Source: Cylindrobasidium torrendii FP15055 ss-10 (Eukaryota > Basidiomycota > Agaricomycetes > Agaricales > Physalacriaceae). Taken from it: a DNA stretch of 34,477 nt. The position numbers and the translations under genes are program-made. This document shows positions 1 through 11,125 of this stretch, piece by piece. Positions within the stretch are counted from its first letter, which is position 1, and every line of letters begins with the position of its first letter. The notes under the pieces were generated by a model, which worked only from the letters and a program-made list of their open reading frames with translations, searched no databases and was not told where the DNA came from. Location of the stretch: assembly GCA_000934385.1 (NCBI GenBank), contig KN880682.1, positions 1-34,477 on the forward strand, written 5' to 3'.

Positions 1-320
1 GGTCTAGTGGTACCAATGCAGGTCCCAACCTTTAGGTAAACTGAAGGTTACGGGTTCAATGCCCGGCGAAACTCACCAGTCAAGGGAGGTTTAGTGGGTA
101 GTCCATAAATGGGAGTCCCACACTGTTCGGTCCGGTTCTAGACCGTTCGTGCGTAAACGCATTCCTACCCTGTGTGCTCTCTCTTCCGCAAGGTTTCTAG
201 TCCTTGCAGCACTCATGGCCTGCTGGGAAACGGCCTTGCCGTGCAGGAAAAAATGATGCAGGAACATCATATGCCTCCCTGGTGGTGTTCCCAGTAGGAG
301 ATACTTGCCACAAAAAAAAC
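1..320 (+). repeat. Possible 5'-truncated tRNA-derived SINE
   Basis: The first bases resemble an RNA polymerase III A box (GGTCTAGTGG at 1-10) and positions 53-63 fit the B-box consensus (GGTTCAATGCC). The B box lies inside a good T-arm (CGGG/CCCG). The A-to-B spacing is about 8 nt longer than in a normal tRNA, I cannot find an anticodon arm, and the sequence does not continue into an acceptor stem. A non-coding body follows, ending near an A-rich run at about 311-318. That layout fits a tRNA-derived SINE cut by the window edge. A tRNA pseudogene or chance match is possible. Confidence 0.3.
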
Positions 321-506
321 AGAAACTGTCCGATGAATCTCATTGTTTGATTATGTCATGATTACGTACGCAAACTCGTTGGCACCTCCCGCAAGTGGCA
401 AGCAATGAAATCCTTTGTGTAGCGTGCCCGTAGGCGTCGTTATTGTAAACATGGAAAGCTCTACACAAGCCATCCAACTATACTGTATAATATTACACAC
501 ATCCAA

Positions 507-2893
507 CTACATAAGGAACTGCCAGAATCTTTCCAATGCGTTCCGAGGCTCCTGCTCGTCCCACACCTCTGCTTCAATTTCCGCAATATCGGTGATAAAG
601 TCCATGTCCTTCGCGCGCACGATAGGTGTCCGACGCCAGAACTTGGCGCCAATGTACATGACGGGGAATAGCATGAGCGGGAAGTAGTTTGTGATGAACG
701 TCGCGTGGTCCCAGTTGCCCTTGAGGAACACAGACCAGCCTGAGAACTGAGGGCCATTGTCAGCTTGGGGTACCAGGCAAAAAGGAGTAGGACGTACGAA
801 GCAGATAACGAAGGACGCAATCATGCCGTACCATGCTGCATACGGCTGGAGGGGCGACGCGAAGGGCATATTCCTACGGTCCATGCCTTGCGCCTTCATT
901 CCAGCGTAGAAGCGCACGTATGTTATGCAAATTCCGAACCATGTCATCATACCGGCGACCTAGAGCAAAGTCAGTTGATGCGTGCAGTGGGAAGAAGTCG
1001 GACGTACACTAGTCATGTTTGCAAACCAATTGAACACCCTTCCAGAACCCGAGTTGATGCCCATGTATGCCAATGCACCAAAGAGCGAGCAGAATACGAT
1101 GGATACGTATGGCAGGCCGTTCAACACGCTGCCAGGTTTGCGGAAAGTCTTCATGAAGATGCGGGGTGCGCTTCCAGAGACAGCAAGTCCATCTACAAGA
1201 GGTTAGAGTTGGTACACTCGTTTGAGGCGGATGCGCACATAGAGCACGAGAACTTGTGTATAGGTCAGACGATGCAGCACTCCATGCACTTGTCAACAAA
1301 CAAGCGTTGACGATCTAGAACTCGGTTAGAGGCTACAAAAGGGAGTAATTGAGGAAGCGTACTGAGGGCAAAATCTTGATTCCAGCATTGTTGATGGCAA
1401 TAACAAAGGGAGACGATGCGGCGGTGCCGTCCGCAAGGTCAAGTTCGGGGGTGTTCGAGGGTACGAGAAGACCAATGACAAGGGTACCTCCAATGTAGAA
1501 AAGCAGGATACGGATGTAGACACGCTTGATGGCTCTTGGGAGATTGCGGCGAGGATTTTTGGCTTCACCGGCGGCGATCTGTTTTTGCTGTCAACGGCCA
1601 TATCACTTTGACAGAACATAAGGAGACATACAGCAACAATTTCTGTGCCGATGAAGGAGAAAGCAGCCTGAGTCATAACTGACCACCAGCCAAGGAACTG
1701 GCCCTTTACACCCGCTATTCCATGGTATTGAACGAATGGCCCTGGATTGAGCCAGTAGCGGAAGCCAATGCGGTCGTGGTTGGGACCACCTGAATGTGAC
1801 GTGAGGAAGGGAGTCAAAGCGACAACAAGCAGCGTACCTCCAAGGTCGAGGACGATGCCGAGAATAATCAAGCCGACGATGGTTATGACCTTGATACTCC
1901 TGCGAGAGTGTGAGCCCAACGAAAAATAAAACAGCAGGTTTACGCACGCAAAGATGAATTCCGCTTCTCCGTAGACCGCGGCGCCGAACATGTTAATCAC
2001 AACAGTGACAACTAGACATATAGTTATCCATCTGCAAAATTTCAATTTCTGAACGAAAGCGTGTGTGCGTGACTGCGTACGCGGCGTTGTTGACACTTTG
2101 ATTCCAGTAGTTTATGATGATGGCGGCAGCGCTAAGTTCGGCGGGGAGAATGATAACCTGGACCAGGTAAGGACGAGCATTGGGTGTGCTGAAAAAGTAC
2201 GCACCCAGTTGTACCAGTAGTTCCATCCCATTGTGAAACTAGGAGAGGATGAGGGGGGTCACTTTTTTTCGCACCGAACGACACGCACGCAAGAGCAGGG
2301 TCCACGAAGCGTTCTGCGAGCTTGATGTGTCCTCCGGGTATGGGGAGGTATGCTACCATCTCACCGAGCGAGACCTGGATGTCGCCTCAGTAGATATTGC
2401 ATTACAGGACGACATACGCACCATGACGGAATAGCAGATTGTACCAAGTACAACATAGCCGAGCAAGAGACCGATGGGTCCACCATTGCGAAGACTCGTT
2501 GCCGTTCCTTTGTGAGAAAGGTAAGAGAATGAAAGTTGGAGGGGTAAATTCAACGAACCAAGGAAAAGACCAGTTCCAATGACACCTAAACCCGATGAGC
2601 ACGAGAAGGAAAAGCAAACGCATGGATCTAACCTCCGATACTGTGTTCAACGATGAGTGAAATGTAGACAGAAACGGTTGATGTGTGCTTACCTGATCAT
2701 GGCAATATGTCTGTTCTGTGGGGTAAAGCTGCGTCAGGGGGAGGAGCGGGCAGCGGGTGAGAAGGGGGCGCACCTTGAGATGCCTTGCCAGTTTCTGGTC
2801 CGCCTGGTGCGGCTGGAATGAACCGTCTGCCGAGTCCGCATCGATGCCCTTCTCCACTGCAACCTCTGGGTGTTTTTCGCCGTAGTCGGCCAT
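507..2893 (-). CDS. Amino-acid permease (AAT/YAT family), 15 exons
   Basis: Plasma-membrane amino-acid/H+ symporter of the fungal Gap1/Dip5-like AAT family. The spliced model gives 564 residues, usual for the family. Exons: 2774-2893, 2693-2715, 2633-2640, 2559-2585, 2422-2507, 2289-2374, 2205-2238, 2081-2157, 1948-2031, 1838-1899, 1632-1789, 1363-1578, 1239-1314, 1008-1192, 507-959. The first transmembrane signature reads ISIGGVIGTGLFLGT at about residues 47-61, assembled across an 8-nt exon. Later family landmarks are LGEMVAYLP, FVDPA, WNYWYNW, GAAVYGEAEF, VAIAAGEAKNPR, SSDLYTSSRALYGLA and a hydrophilic C-tail after FWRRTP. The N-terminus of about 40 residues is polar and cytosolic. About twelve membrane segments are expected. 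Substrate specificity cannot be read from the sequence. The start codon lies in a good context (GCCATGGCC) just after a pyrimidine-rich leader. Confidence 0.95.
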
Positions 2894-4213
2894 GGCTGCG
2901 GAGAGAAAGTGAGGGTGTGAGAGAGAGAGAGGGTAAGGAGAGGTGTCAAGCGGAGCCGACTTTCTCGTAGGCGCAAGATATAAATACCACTGATCGGGTG
3001 CGATCATTTTGCAGATAAGAAGCAATGCCAAGATAAGCACGCATCCGCACACACGTGAGATCACTACACCACGGCCGTTGGGAATTCGGAAATGGTCCCA
3101 ACGGTCTAGGAGGATGACGAGGAGCCTGGAGGAATGGCAGTAAACATTTCCTCCTACAAAAAAACAATCTCTTTCTCCTACCATGCGTTCGCGGAGTCCA
3201 TTTCAATCACCTGAGTCTCCTGAGCAATTCACTTTCGGACATCACCATTCCCTCAGCTCGACCGTCTGCTCCGACACGGGCTGATACGGGAAAGGTCTGA
3301 AAACTACTCCTCGACCCCAGCCTATGTGCCTGCGTCCTCAGCGTATCTCTAACTAGGTATCTCTGTCCCATGCGTCGCGCAGCCCACAGAGATAACAACA
3401 ATGGCAACTACTGCTTCCAATCAAAAGTGTTCGGCCCTCTGACGTCGTGTCAACTCTATAAACCGACTGGCGTCTGAAAAAACTGACTGCCATATGCTCC
3501 CCACAGGCGTCATCGTCAGCGGGCAGGAGATGCCCGAAGAGTCGAGTCGAGCCATTGTCGATGGGCTCGTGACCTCCATTGTTCGGCCACCACACTGCCG
3601 AGTGGCACACTACTTATATGTGCACCGACCACTCGCAAATCCAGAGCCAATTTTCGTAGCATTCCCAACCTAACTACCTGCCTGCAGCCGCACTGACCTT
3701 CTAGATTCCAATGCGTCACCTCGGCCGGATACAGGAGCCCAACTCCAGCCGTTCGCCATGGGCAGAGTAGTACGCATCCACGGCAGAAACCAAGCGAAAA
3801 CGAACACCCAAAGAAATTGGTGAAAACTGATACCCGCCGATATGTGGGGTTCCCAAAGCTTCGAACTTGGTCACTTCCTCCTAGTACTCGTGAGGACTTC
3901 AGATCCTGTGATGCAGGTAGGGTTTCCCTCTCGATTCCGAAAAGCACAACTGCACGTATGTACATTGTTTCCGCTGGTGACCCCTCGAGCATACAAAGGT
4001 ATACATATTTACTAGTTCATGACCGTAATGGCGATGGTGGTAGCGGGTTAACATAGAGAGCAGTTGGTCCTGAAAAGGACAAAGGACTGGCGGTTGGTTT
4101 ACTTAGTATATATGAAGGGAAGTTTGAGTGATATACGTGAACGATGAAGAAAGCGAATATATGTTAATACTACCTATAGAGCACAAGCAAAAGAGTGATA
4201 ATAAGGATTAGAT
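2894..4213. other. Intergenic: permease upstream region and 3' flank of GEF gene
   Basis: No convincing gene. On the minus strand, directly upstream of the permease ATG, there is a long C/T-rich tract (about 2900-2945), typical of fungal 5' leaders, and an A/T box (TATAAATA on the plus strand, 2979-2986) about 87 nt from the ATG. Open frames at 3353-3992 (minus) have no recognisable domain, no matching splice structure and odd composition, so I treat them as chance. Confidence 0.5.
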
Positions 4214-7200
4214 CTATGTCTTCGAGGAGTTGGCGGGTATGTGTAAGTTGATAGCTACACACAACATGAGCATTTCGAGCCAAACGAGCGTAGGAAAACG
4301 TACCACGGTACCAATTCAACGCATCGGACGAGGACGGAGCTTCAAAATACAGGATTGCCTTGTTGTCCACTAAACGAAGAGCTAGAAGGACGATGGTAAG
4401 GAGATTGGAAATTGCTTCGGGCGGTGACTGACCGTTTCCGTGGACAATACTTGCCGGCTGGGCAAGCGTCTGCATTCGCAGAACAGCCCAAAGGTCGACC
4501 GACGAGCTTGGATCTTGCCCATCGGTCGGGTCGCGGCACAACACCAGCAGGTCGTTGCACAAAATACCAACCAGTGGTCGAGGCGTCAACTCCGGCGCTA
4601 GACAATCAACCTGCACACTAGACATATTGCCTTGCGCATTGATGGCCTCGACGTTCACCACGGCCTTTCGTACCACTCTCGTTAACAGCAATGTACCGTC
4701 CATGATGAAGCGTCTGTCAAATTACGACGTGTGAGAAGAGGATGAAGGCACGGGGAAGAGACTAACCGATGGGGTTGTACAAGTGGACTAGGGAATTTAC
4801 CCCGAATCCGCGCTTGCCACAACACCAACTTCCGCCGTCCCTCTGACTCCCGCTTTCCCTCGTTCATGTTCGTTGCAAGAGAGGATATCTCCGTCAACGC
4901 GCGGTCCAATGGGTCCTCCACCATTTCATACGACGGCGGAGTACTGCGGACGAGTTCTTCTAACTATCGAGCCATGAGTACCCAGGGATGAACGCACGAT
5001 ATATCCACATACCAAAAGACGATAGCGCGGGATACGTTGAATAGGAAGTAGGAGATAGCCCTCCAGATTGAGCTGCGAATGTCGAGGGTTCAAGCGGCAT
5101 CGCTTAAGATATTGTCGTATCCTCTTGCGTTGCCCGCTCGTCAAATTCGGCAAGCCAGCAGTTGACGAGGCTTGGTCTGCAAGATTCGGGGACGAGACAC
5201 CAGCTATTGCCATGCTAAATGTGGATAACTGGGAGGTGCTCGGCGATGGCGACAGTGTCGGCGACGGGGATGCTGTAGGCGCCTGGGGATGACGGTCTCG
5301 GTCCCTGTCCGATGTCCAGTATTTGACGCGCTGCACGGAATTATCAAAGTTGCTATGATAAACAAGGTAAGCAGACTAGCCAAATCGATGGTGGCTCTAC
5401 GTACTTGATGTACGTTGAGTACATCTTCATGAACGCTGCATGCTTCACGAAAATGTTCCCGACCGATCTGGCCACCTCCAGCGATAGCTTTCCATCCGAA
5501 TCAAAGTCCTTATCAGCTGAAGGCTTCATCAAGGGCGCAGCGGCAGCCTCCAGCGCTGGTAGAAAACTGCCACTGTGGAACGAAAACAGCGAGTCGAGAC
5601 CACTGAACACGGCCTTCCGGTCGGGAGCAGGGACGACCGTTTCCTTGGTTGACCCAACCCCAGAAATCAAGTTGACTGGCGCACAGCCAGGCTTGATATA
5701 GATGTCCACGAGTTCCTGCATACCCTTCACGTAGGTCCTCTCGGTTCTGACAGAAATATCAGCGGGGGCGTAAGGGAACACGTCCAATGGACGTACGCCA
5801 CAATCTCGCGGACCACCATAGCACGCTTGCCCTTCTCATCTTTGTATACCCTTTCCTCTGAGCCGGAACCACTGCTACCATCAGTAGCAACACTCATGGT
5901 ATGCTGTGACGGCCCAGTCCTTGCAGAGAACCCACGAAGGTGACTACTGTCTGAGAAAGTGTTACCGCTGGACGCCGTTGACATCTCCCGTCCATCTCTT
6001 CCATCGACCATAGTCGGCCTTCGGGAGCGTGGGGGTGGTTCGTCAATGGGGCTACCAATATAAGATGGCTGCTGAGATGCGGTGAGGTCATGCATATCCT
6101 TCAGGTAGGCCATGACAGAGCGCAATGCTCGTAGATATGCCTCCCGTGCTCGATCCTCCTCCCGCCGACGCTGCTTCTCAATGTCAATGACCAGAGAAGG
6201 TGTACGCCTGTGTGGCTCGGTTCCATCGCCTTCGGCCAGAACACCAGGCATAAAGTTCGATGCCTCTGGGATGCTGAGAGGAATGGGCGTATCGAACGGC
6301 AAAAAGCTGCGACGTTTTGCAGAACGCGGCTGCCCTGACGGGGGCGCCAGGAAGCCTGGCGATAAAGGCTGGCTCATTGAGGGATTCGGCGAGACCGGCG
6401 CATCAGAACGAGGAGGGGAGATCGGGGGAGATGGCGGGTCTGCAGACATGTCTATATTCCCTGTGGATGACAACCGAAGGTCAATCTGGGGTGATCTGCT
6501 CATTCTATGTCCAACGACATTGGACATGCCGTGACCCATGCGAGGATTGGGTCCAGCTGGTGGTCGGGGAGGCGGCGTATCTGTGCGCATTTTTCCCATC
6601 GACATTTTCTTCAAGAAACCCCAACGGCTGCTCTTGTCTTTATCCTTCGAGTCCTTGCCCGAGCGGCCTTTGACAGTGGCTTTGCTGTCACCTGTATCCA
6701 TGGGCGAGATAGCCGAGGGTGAGTTGGTACTACGAAGTTGCTCTTCATCCTCGTCGTCTGAAAGATGATCCCACAACGACGACGACAGAGGCATGCGCGA
6801 CTTGTCGCGACTAGGACTACCATCGAGTGCTGTACCCGCTCCGAACGTAGCGTATCGCTTCGCACCAGGCCTTTCGGGGGAGGTCTTCGTGAGCAGGTTG
6901 GAGCTAGAGGCGGGCTGATGTCCCATCGGCGGACGCTGAGGCTCTGCAAGGGGTTTCCCACGCCGGAGGTCCCCTGCGCTCTTCATCTTGCGTATTTCAC
7001 GATCACCGAGGTAACCAACATCTTCGGTGGGGAGAGACTCCTCAGGCGCAAGCTGGTTTGTTGGTGTAGGCATAGCGCCGGCACTCTTTATACGCGATTG
7101 GTCGTAATAGGAGCGATTTGGGGCTGTCCGTGTCCTTGCAAGAGGTCTTGAGGAACTAGCGTTGAACGTGGAGCTTGCGGGTGTGGGGAGAGGCGGTGAG

Positions 7201-9107
7201 ATGGGTGTGCTTGGTTTGGATGGCATAATGGTGTAGTCCTCATCCTCTGTTGAAGCAGTGTTAAACCTAGAGTGCGAGGCTGCAGGGGAGGCCTCGAAAT
7301 CATCCTCAATATCAGTTCCATCCGTCTCTGTACCGCTCTGACTATGAGATGATGATGGAGAGAACATCGGGGTAGATGGAGGATACGCTGGCGGCATCGG
7401 CGTCTTGACAAATAGAGCCTCAACCAACGCCTTCCAAGGGCCTTGGAAGGGGTTTCCGTCGACACACAGGGTTTGGAGGGCTGGAAGTAGACAAAGCCAA
7501 CTAGGAAGAGCGTGCATCTTGTTCCTCCGGACGCTGATGGTATGAAGCTGGTCCAGATCGGCTAATGTGTCCGGGAGCGTGGCTATGCCCGTAGCATCTG
7601 CTATGAGAACGCGAAGGTTGATGAGGTCTGCAAGAAAGACCGGCAGAACGCGCAAAGGGTTTGACGCGATATTGAGCTCCTCTAATGAAACGCAGTAAGC
7701 CAAGACCGGGGGGAGTGCACCCAAAAAGTTGGCGGATATGTCAAGGGCCAGTAGGGTCGAAGATATTTGGGGAATATTCGAGGTTAGGAAAGCAGGCATG
7801 GCGTTTGAGTTGTTGGAGGAACCAATCAACAGATGAGTTGTGCCTAAGGAACATGCATCAGGACATGTCAATAAGGGACTCTGAAAGATGCAAACCTGGT
7901 TGCACCGAGAGCTGGGAAACGATGACGCCACGTCCCTCATCCGCAACGACGGCGGCAGAGGTACGATCATGGTCGTCTTCGTCGTCGTCGTCGTAATCAA
8001 CGTCATCGAGGTCAGTCTCCGAGTCCTCACTGAGGCCCATTTCGTCTCGCTCGTCGACAGTGCTGTGGGGGGCCAAATAAGTCTCACGGAGGATTTCCGG
8101 AGCCAATAGAAAACGCACTTCCAGTGAAGGTCAAAACTCGGTTTCTCCTGAAGCTTGTAGGTAGACTCGTGGTGTGGCGAGACGTTTGAGATCGAGGACG
8201 AACGCGAGCGTATGCTACCTTGAGACCAACGGGTACGGTCTATCAGGGCACGGGACTGCCCATTCTGTGCGCCAGATGGCGACGTGAGTCCATCATGCAA
8301 CATCTGCACAACGGCATCGCTTGTGATGCCGAGACCAACGCCAGTCTCGTCATCGCCGGACGCGACATGGACATTCGCATAGTCTCTTGTGCCAAACCCA
8401 GGGCTCGCGTATGAAGACGAGCGCGTGGACGCAGTAGAGGAGTCTGCAGACGACAGGCCTGGGGGCGGCGTGGAGACGAGGTGGTGGGGTGGCCGAAACG
8501 AATACTGATCTCCGTATTGTGAATGATTGTGCTCCGGCGCTAGCTTTGCCCGCGAAGATGGCCGGGACAACGAGCGCGCGCGAGCACTTGGATCGCCGAA
8601 TGTCGATGGGTCCTCGGATGTCGAGCGGGCCAGGTTCGGTTGGTGTGCACCGTGGAAGCTGAGCACAGCCGGGGAATTGAGCGAGAATATTTGCTCCGAG
8701 TTCGTCGTCGTGAGCATTGGCCGTGGGTCCAGGTGGTCAATAGGAGAGCCTGCATTGCTGGGCGCGCGCGGTCGAGTGACCCTGCCGTACGTATTCGCAT
8801 CTCCGTCTGCAGCGCCAACATCAGTACATGGAGACATACAGGCCATACAGGCGGGGCTGCACTCTCGGCCAAGTTTACAGCGCATATAGAGCGCACCTAA
8901 ATCTATCCATGACCGCCTCGAATCCGCGGTCTCCAGCATCGGCGTTGGTGCCGGCGGCAGTGGTTTGTCCAGGTTTACCGAATAGACCAGAGATATTGGT
9001 GAAGTGGGCTGTGAGCCTTCGTCCCGACGAAGGTCAGGCGAAAGGGGATGTTGATGCCTGTCGAAGTTGGAGAAAGAGCCTGTTTCCTTTTCCAAAGCAG
9101 ACATCAT
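4214..9107 (-). CDS. Leucine-rich-repeat protein with DH-PH (putative Rho GEF)
   Basis: Likely guanine-nucleotide exchange factor for a Rho-family GTPase. Exons: 8897-9107, 8119-8806, 7896-8062, 5797-7843, 5405-5746, 5013-5352, 4767-4963, 4433-4713, 4304-4381, 4214-4254; about 1463 residues, or 1493 if the stop-free 90-nt intron 8807-8896 is retained. Residue numbers below use the 1493 form. Order: a long disordered Ser/Pro N-terminus; an acidic patch (DYDDDDEDDHD); LRRs at about 390-520 (LPxxLxxLxxLxxLxxxxN pattern); a very long disordered linker; a short helix (AYLRALRSVMAYLKDMHDL, near 945); a DH domain from about 1060 (REIVATERTYVKGM start, LLLPIQRIPRYRLLLEEL core); then a PH domain of about 110 residues. 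A Ser/Pro/Thr-rich insertion splits the DH domain. The ATG at 9107 is the first in frame. The exact Rho substrate is unknown. The LRRs plus the short helix recall RAM-network Sog2 proteins, but that link is only inference. Confidence 0.85.
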
Positions 9108-9523
9108 TTCGATCTTATTCAATTAAATGGTCCTAGACCACCACCGTCGTGGCACTTGGAGTTGAAGGAAAGAGACAGAAAACAAATATACGCTGCACCA
9201 AACTCATGGCAAATCTCACGGCGATGTATTTTATGAGGTCCGAGCACGGACTCTTTTGGCCAACCCTCTGTAGGTGATCTCCGGACAATGAACTTACAAG
9301 GAGCATTTCAAGCATCATGGTATACCTGAGTATGCAGCCTCAGGACTTTCGAAGCAACTTGTAAATAGTCTTAAATACAAGCGCAGAATTACTCGAAAAT
9401 AAACTTCCTCGTTGCTCGTTGTCGCTCTGGTAACTTCCCGGATGCGAAGCGATCGCAGCACAGCCAACAACAACCTTCATCCTTGCACCCCCTGTGGAAT
9501 ACCAACAACGCGCAGCTGGGCTT
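9108..9523. other. Intergenic between the GEF gene start and ELP4 end
   Basis: This 416-bp stretch must hold the promoter and leader of the minus-strand GEF gene and the 3' end of ELP4. I see no gene, RNA or repeat in it. A possible splice acceptor (TCTAG on the minus strand, near 9130-9135) lies just upstream of the GEF ATG, so a 5' leader intron or further upstream exon cannot be excluded. Confidence 0.4.
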
Positions 9524-10992
9524 TTAGAAGTCGTACAAATCCGGCCTATCTGAATGAAATGCAACCTTCTTCCTCGGTTTCTTCACCTTTGGGGCAGCAG
9601 GAGCGTCAGGCGACAGAGCAGGAGTAGGCAGAGTTGCAGATGACGCGCTCGACGCAACTACTGGCTCCTCAGCTTGTACATCGACAGCCGCAAGGCCAGC
9701 CGAATGCACTGTCTGGCCCTCAGAGGCGTGTTCAACATGCGCCGTTGTTGCCGGCGTCGTGCGGCGCTCTGTCACCCCGCCTTCTACATCCAAATGCAGT
9801 GTCTCAAATATTAACCGTTTCCTCGTGCATTTGAACGCAAGGTTGTTTTCACCGCTCCCTCCCGCTGACATGGCGGCGGAGAATAATCCACGCAGCACAG
9901 AGTGTTTGTCACTCGGGGAGACGAGCGTATGCGGCGCCGGAAGCGTGTGCACTTTCAGCAGGCCGTGGTGCGAGGGTGATAGCGCCTTGAGAGCAGGGTT
10001 CGCTGGATCAAAATTAATGGGAAACGCATTCGGTGCTAAGAATCAAACGAACAACTGAAAGCTGACAGTTCAAAGAACGCGTCCACTAGCCATCCGAGCT
10101 TCTGCATCCAGCCGCGCCCGCCCCAGGCATCGGTCACGATATGCGATGCGAGGCCTATGGAAATGCAGGCGTGTGGATATCTTGCAAGGAGTGGTCGAAG
10201 GTGGTAAAGAAATATACAAACGTCCTGCACGGCTCAGCATGAATGGATTTTTAGATCAAAAGGGGATGCCTCACTTGGCTGGATAAATCGCCATAGTCTA
10301 GCGAGCCAAATGACGGTATACAGATGCGACAAGGGACCTCTTTCTTTGTTTGGTGCAAGACATGGTCAAGGTTGTCGATGAGAGTACGAGATGTGTTTGG
10401 AGCATCGAATATGGAAGGTCCAAGCAAATGGAGTTGTCCCGAATGCAGCGCATTATCTATTACTGCGTCTGGCATCCGACATGTAAGGTCCAACGTTGAG
10501 CTAAATGCTGAAGACGTCCCTCTAATGCCCCATCAGAACAGAACCAGACAAGACTGTGCAAGCTTACTGGCCAGAGACAGTTGTCTGGAACTGCTTCATT
10601 TCTTCGTAGCGCCACGCAATCTTGATCTTTTCGTCTGCCTTCTCCGCCTCAACATCTTCAGCATCTCGAGGAGAAGGTACAGCATTGGCATTGGCATTTG
10701 GAACCCACATGCATTCCTTCACGTATGATAGTCCGTTTGGATGGAGGAGAATGACAGAATGGCCCTTTTCAAGCCCTTGAGAGATGAAATATTTCTGAAC
10801 GAGGTCGTCGTAGGACGAATGTAGGTCGGGCGCTGCAATAGCCATCGTGCAGGAGAGTGGCAGGCCACCGCCGAGAATATCATCTAGTGAAGGAATTCCC
10901 GTAGAAACAAATGTAGTCAAGGGGGAGCCGGCAGATACTTGGGTGCCACTGGCCGCCTGCTTGCTGGGGACCTTGCGCTTGAATGAGGACAT
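9524..10992 (-). CDS. ELP4: Elongator complex subunit Elp4 (PAXNEB family)
   Basis: Subunit of the Elp4-Elp5-Elp6 RecA-like ring of Elongator, which supports modification of wobble uridines in tRNA. Exons 10568-10992, 10275-10521, 10056-10224, 9524-10002 give 439 residues. Family marks: STGIPSLDDILGGGLPL near the N-terminus (RecA-like fold without a normal Walker A loop), an IAWRYEEMKQF segment, STLDLTCRM, a central ISIGLASHIVTDAWGG segment, HHGLLKVHTLP and LAFKCTRKRLIFETLHLD towards the C-terminus. The C-terminal 100 residues are Ala/Pro/Thr-rich and end in a basic KKPRKKVAFHSDRPDLYDF tail. The last intron (10003-10055, 53 nt) has a weak GTTGTT donor but keeps the frame and gives the expected FTNPALKAL-SPSHHGLL join. 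The start lies 133 bp from the divergent IMP1 start. Confidence 0.92.
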
Positions 10993-11125
10993 TTTGAGAT
11001 GGATGATCGTGGGAGATAAACGCGACTTTAATGCCGATCACTTTCGCGTGCTTTCTTCCGTTCTCCGTCACGTCTGATCCGTTCAACAAGCATGCACACA
11101 AATTGAACCAGCCAACTCGGAGAGT
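10993..11125. promoter_or_regulatory. Compact bidirectional promoter ELP4 / IMP1
   Basis: Only 133 bp separate the ELP4 start codon (minus) from the IMP1-like start codon (plus), so both core promoters and leaders must fit here. I see no clear TATA box. Transcription start sites cannot be read from sequence alone. Confidence 0.55.

Noticed and set aside
1..70. Intact tRNA gene
   Set aside because: The T-arm and B box are good, but there is no anticodon arm, the spacing is wrong and no acceptor stem closes; a SINE or pseudogene fits better.
765..1310. 181-codon plus-strand frame opposite the permease
   Set aside because: Antisense to well-supported permease exons and without any domain.
3516..3992. 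158-codon minus-strand open frame
   Set aside because: No recognisable domain, no splice pattern and composition unlike the real genes; it lies in the permease/GEF gap.
6112..8109. Several long plus-strand frames opposite the GEF gene
   Set aside because: They are antisense shadows of a GC-rich, biased coding exon; the minus frame carries the domains.
10036..10055. An ultrashort 20-nt GT-AG intron in ELP4
   Set aside because: Removing 10036-10055 restores the frame, but a 53-nt intron from the same donor to the AG at 10003-10004 is also in frame, has normal length and gives a better family-like protein join.
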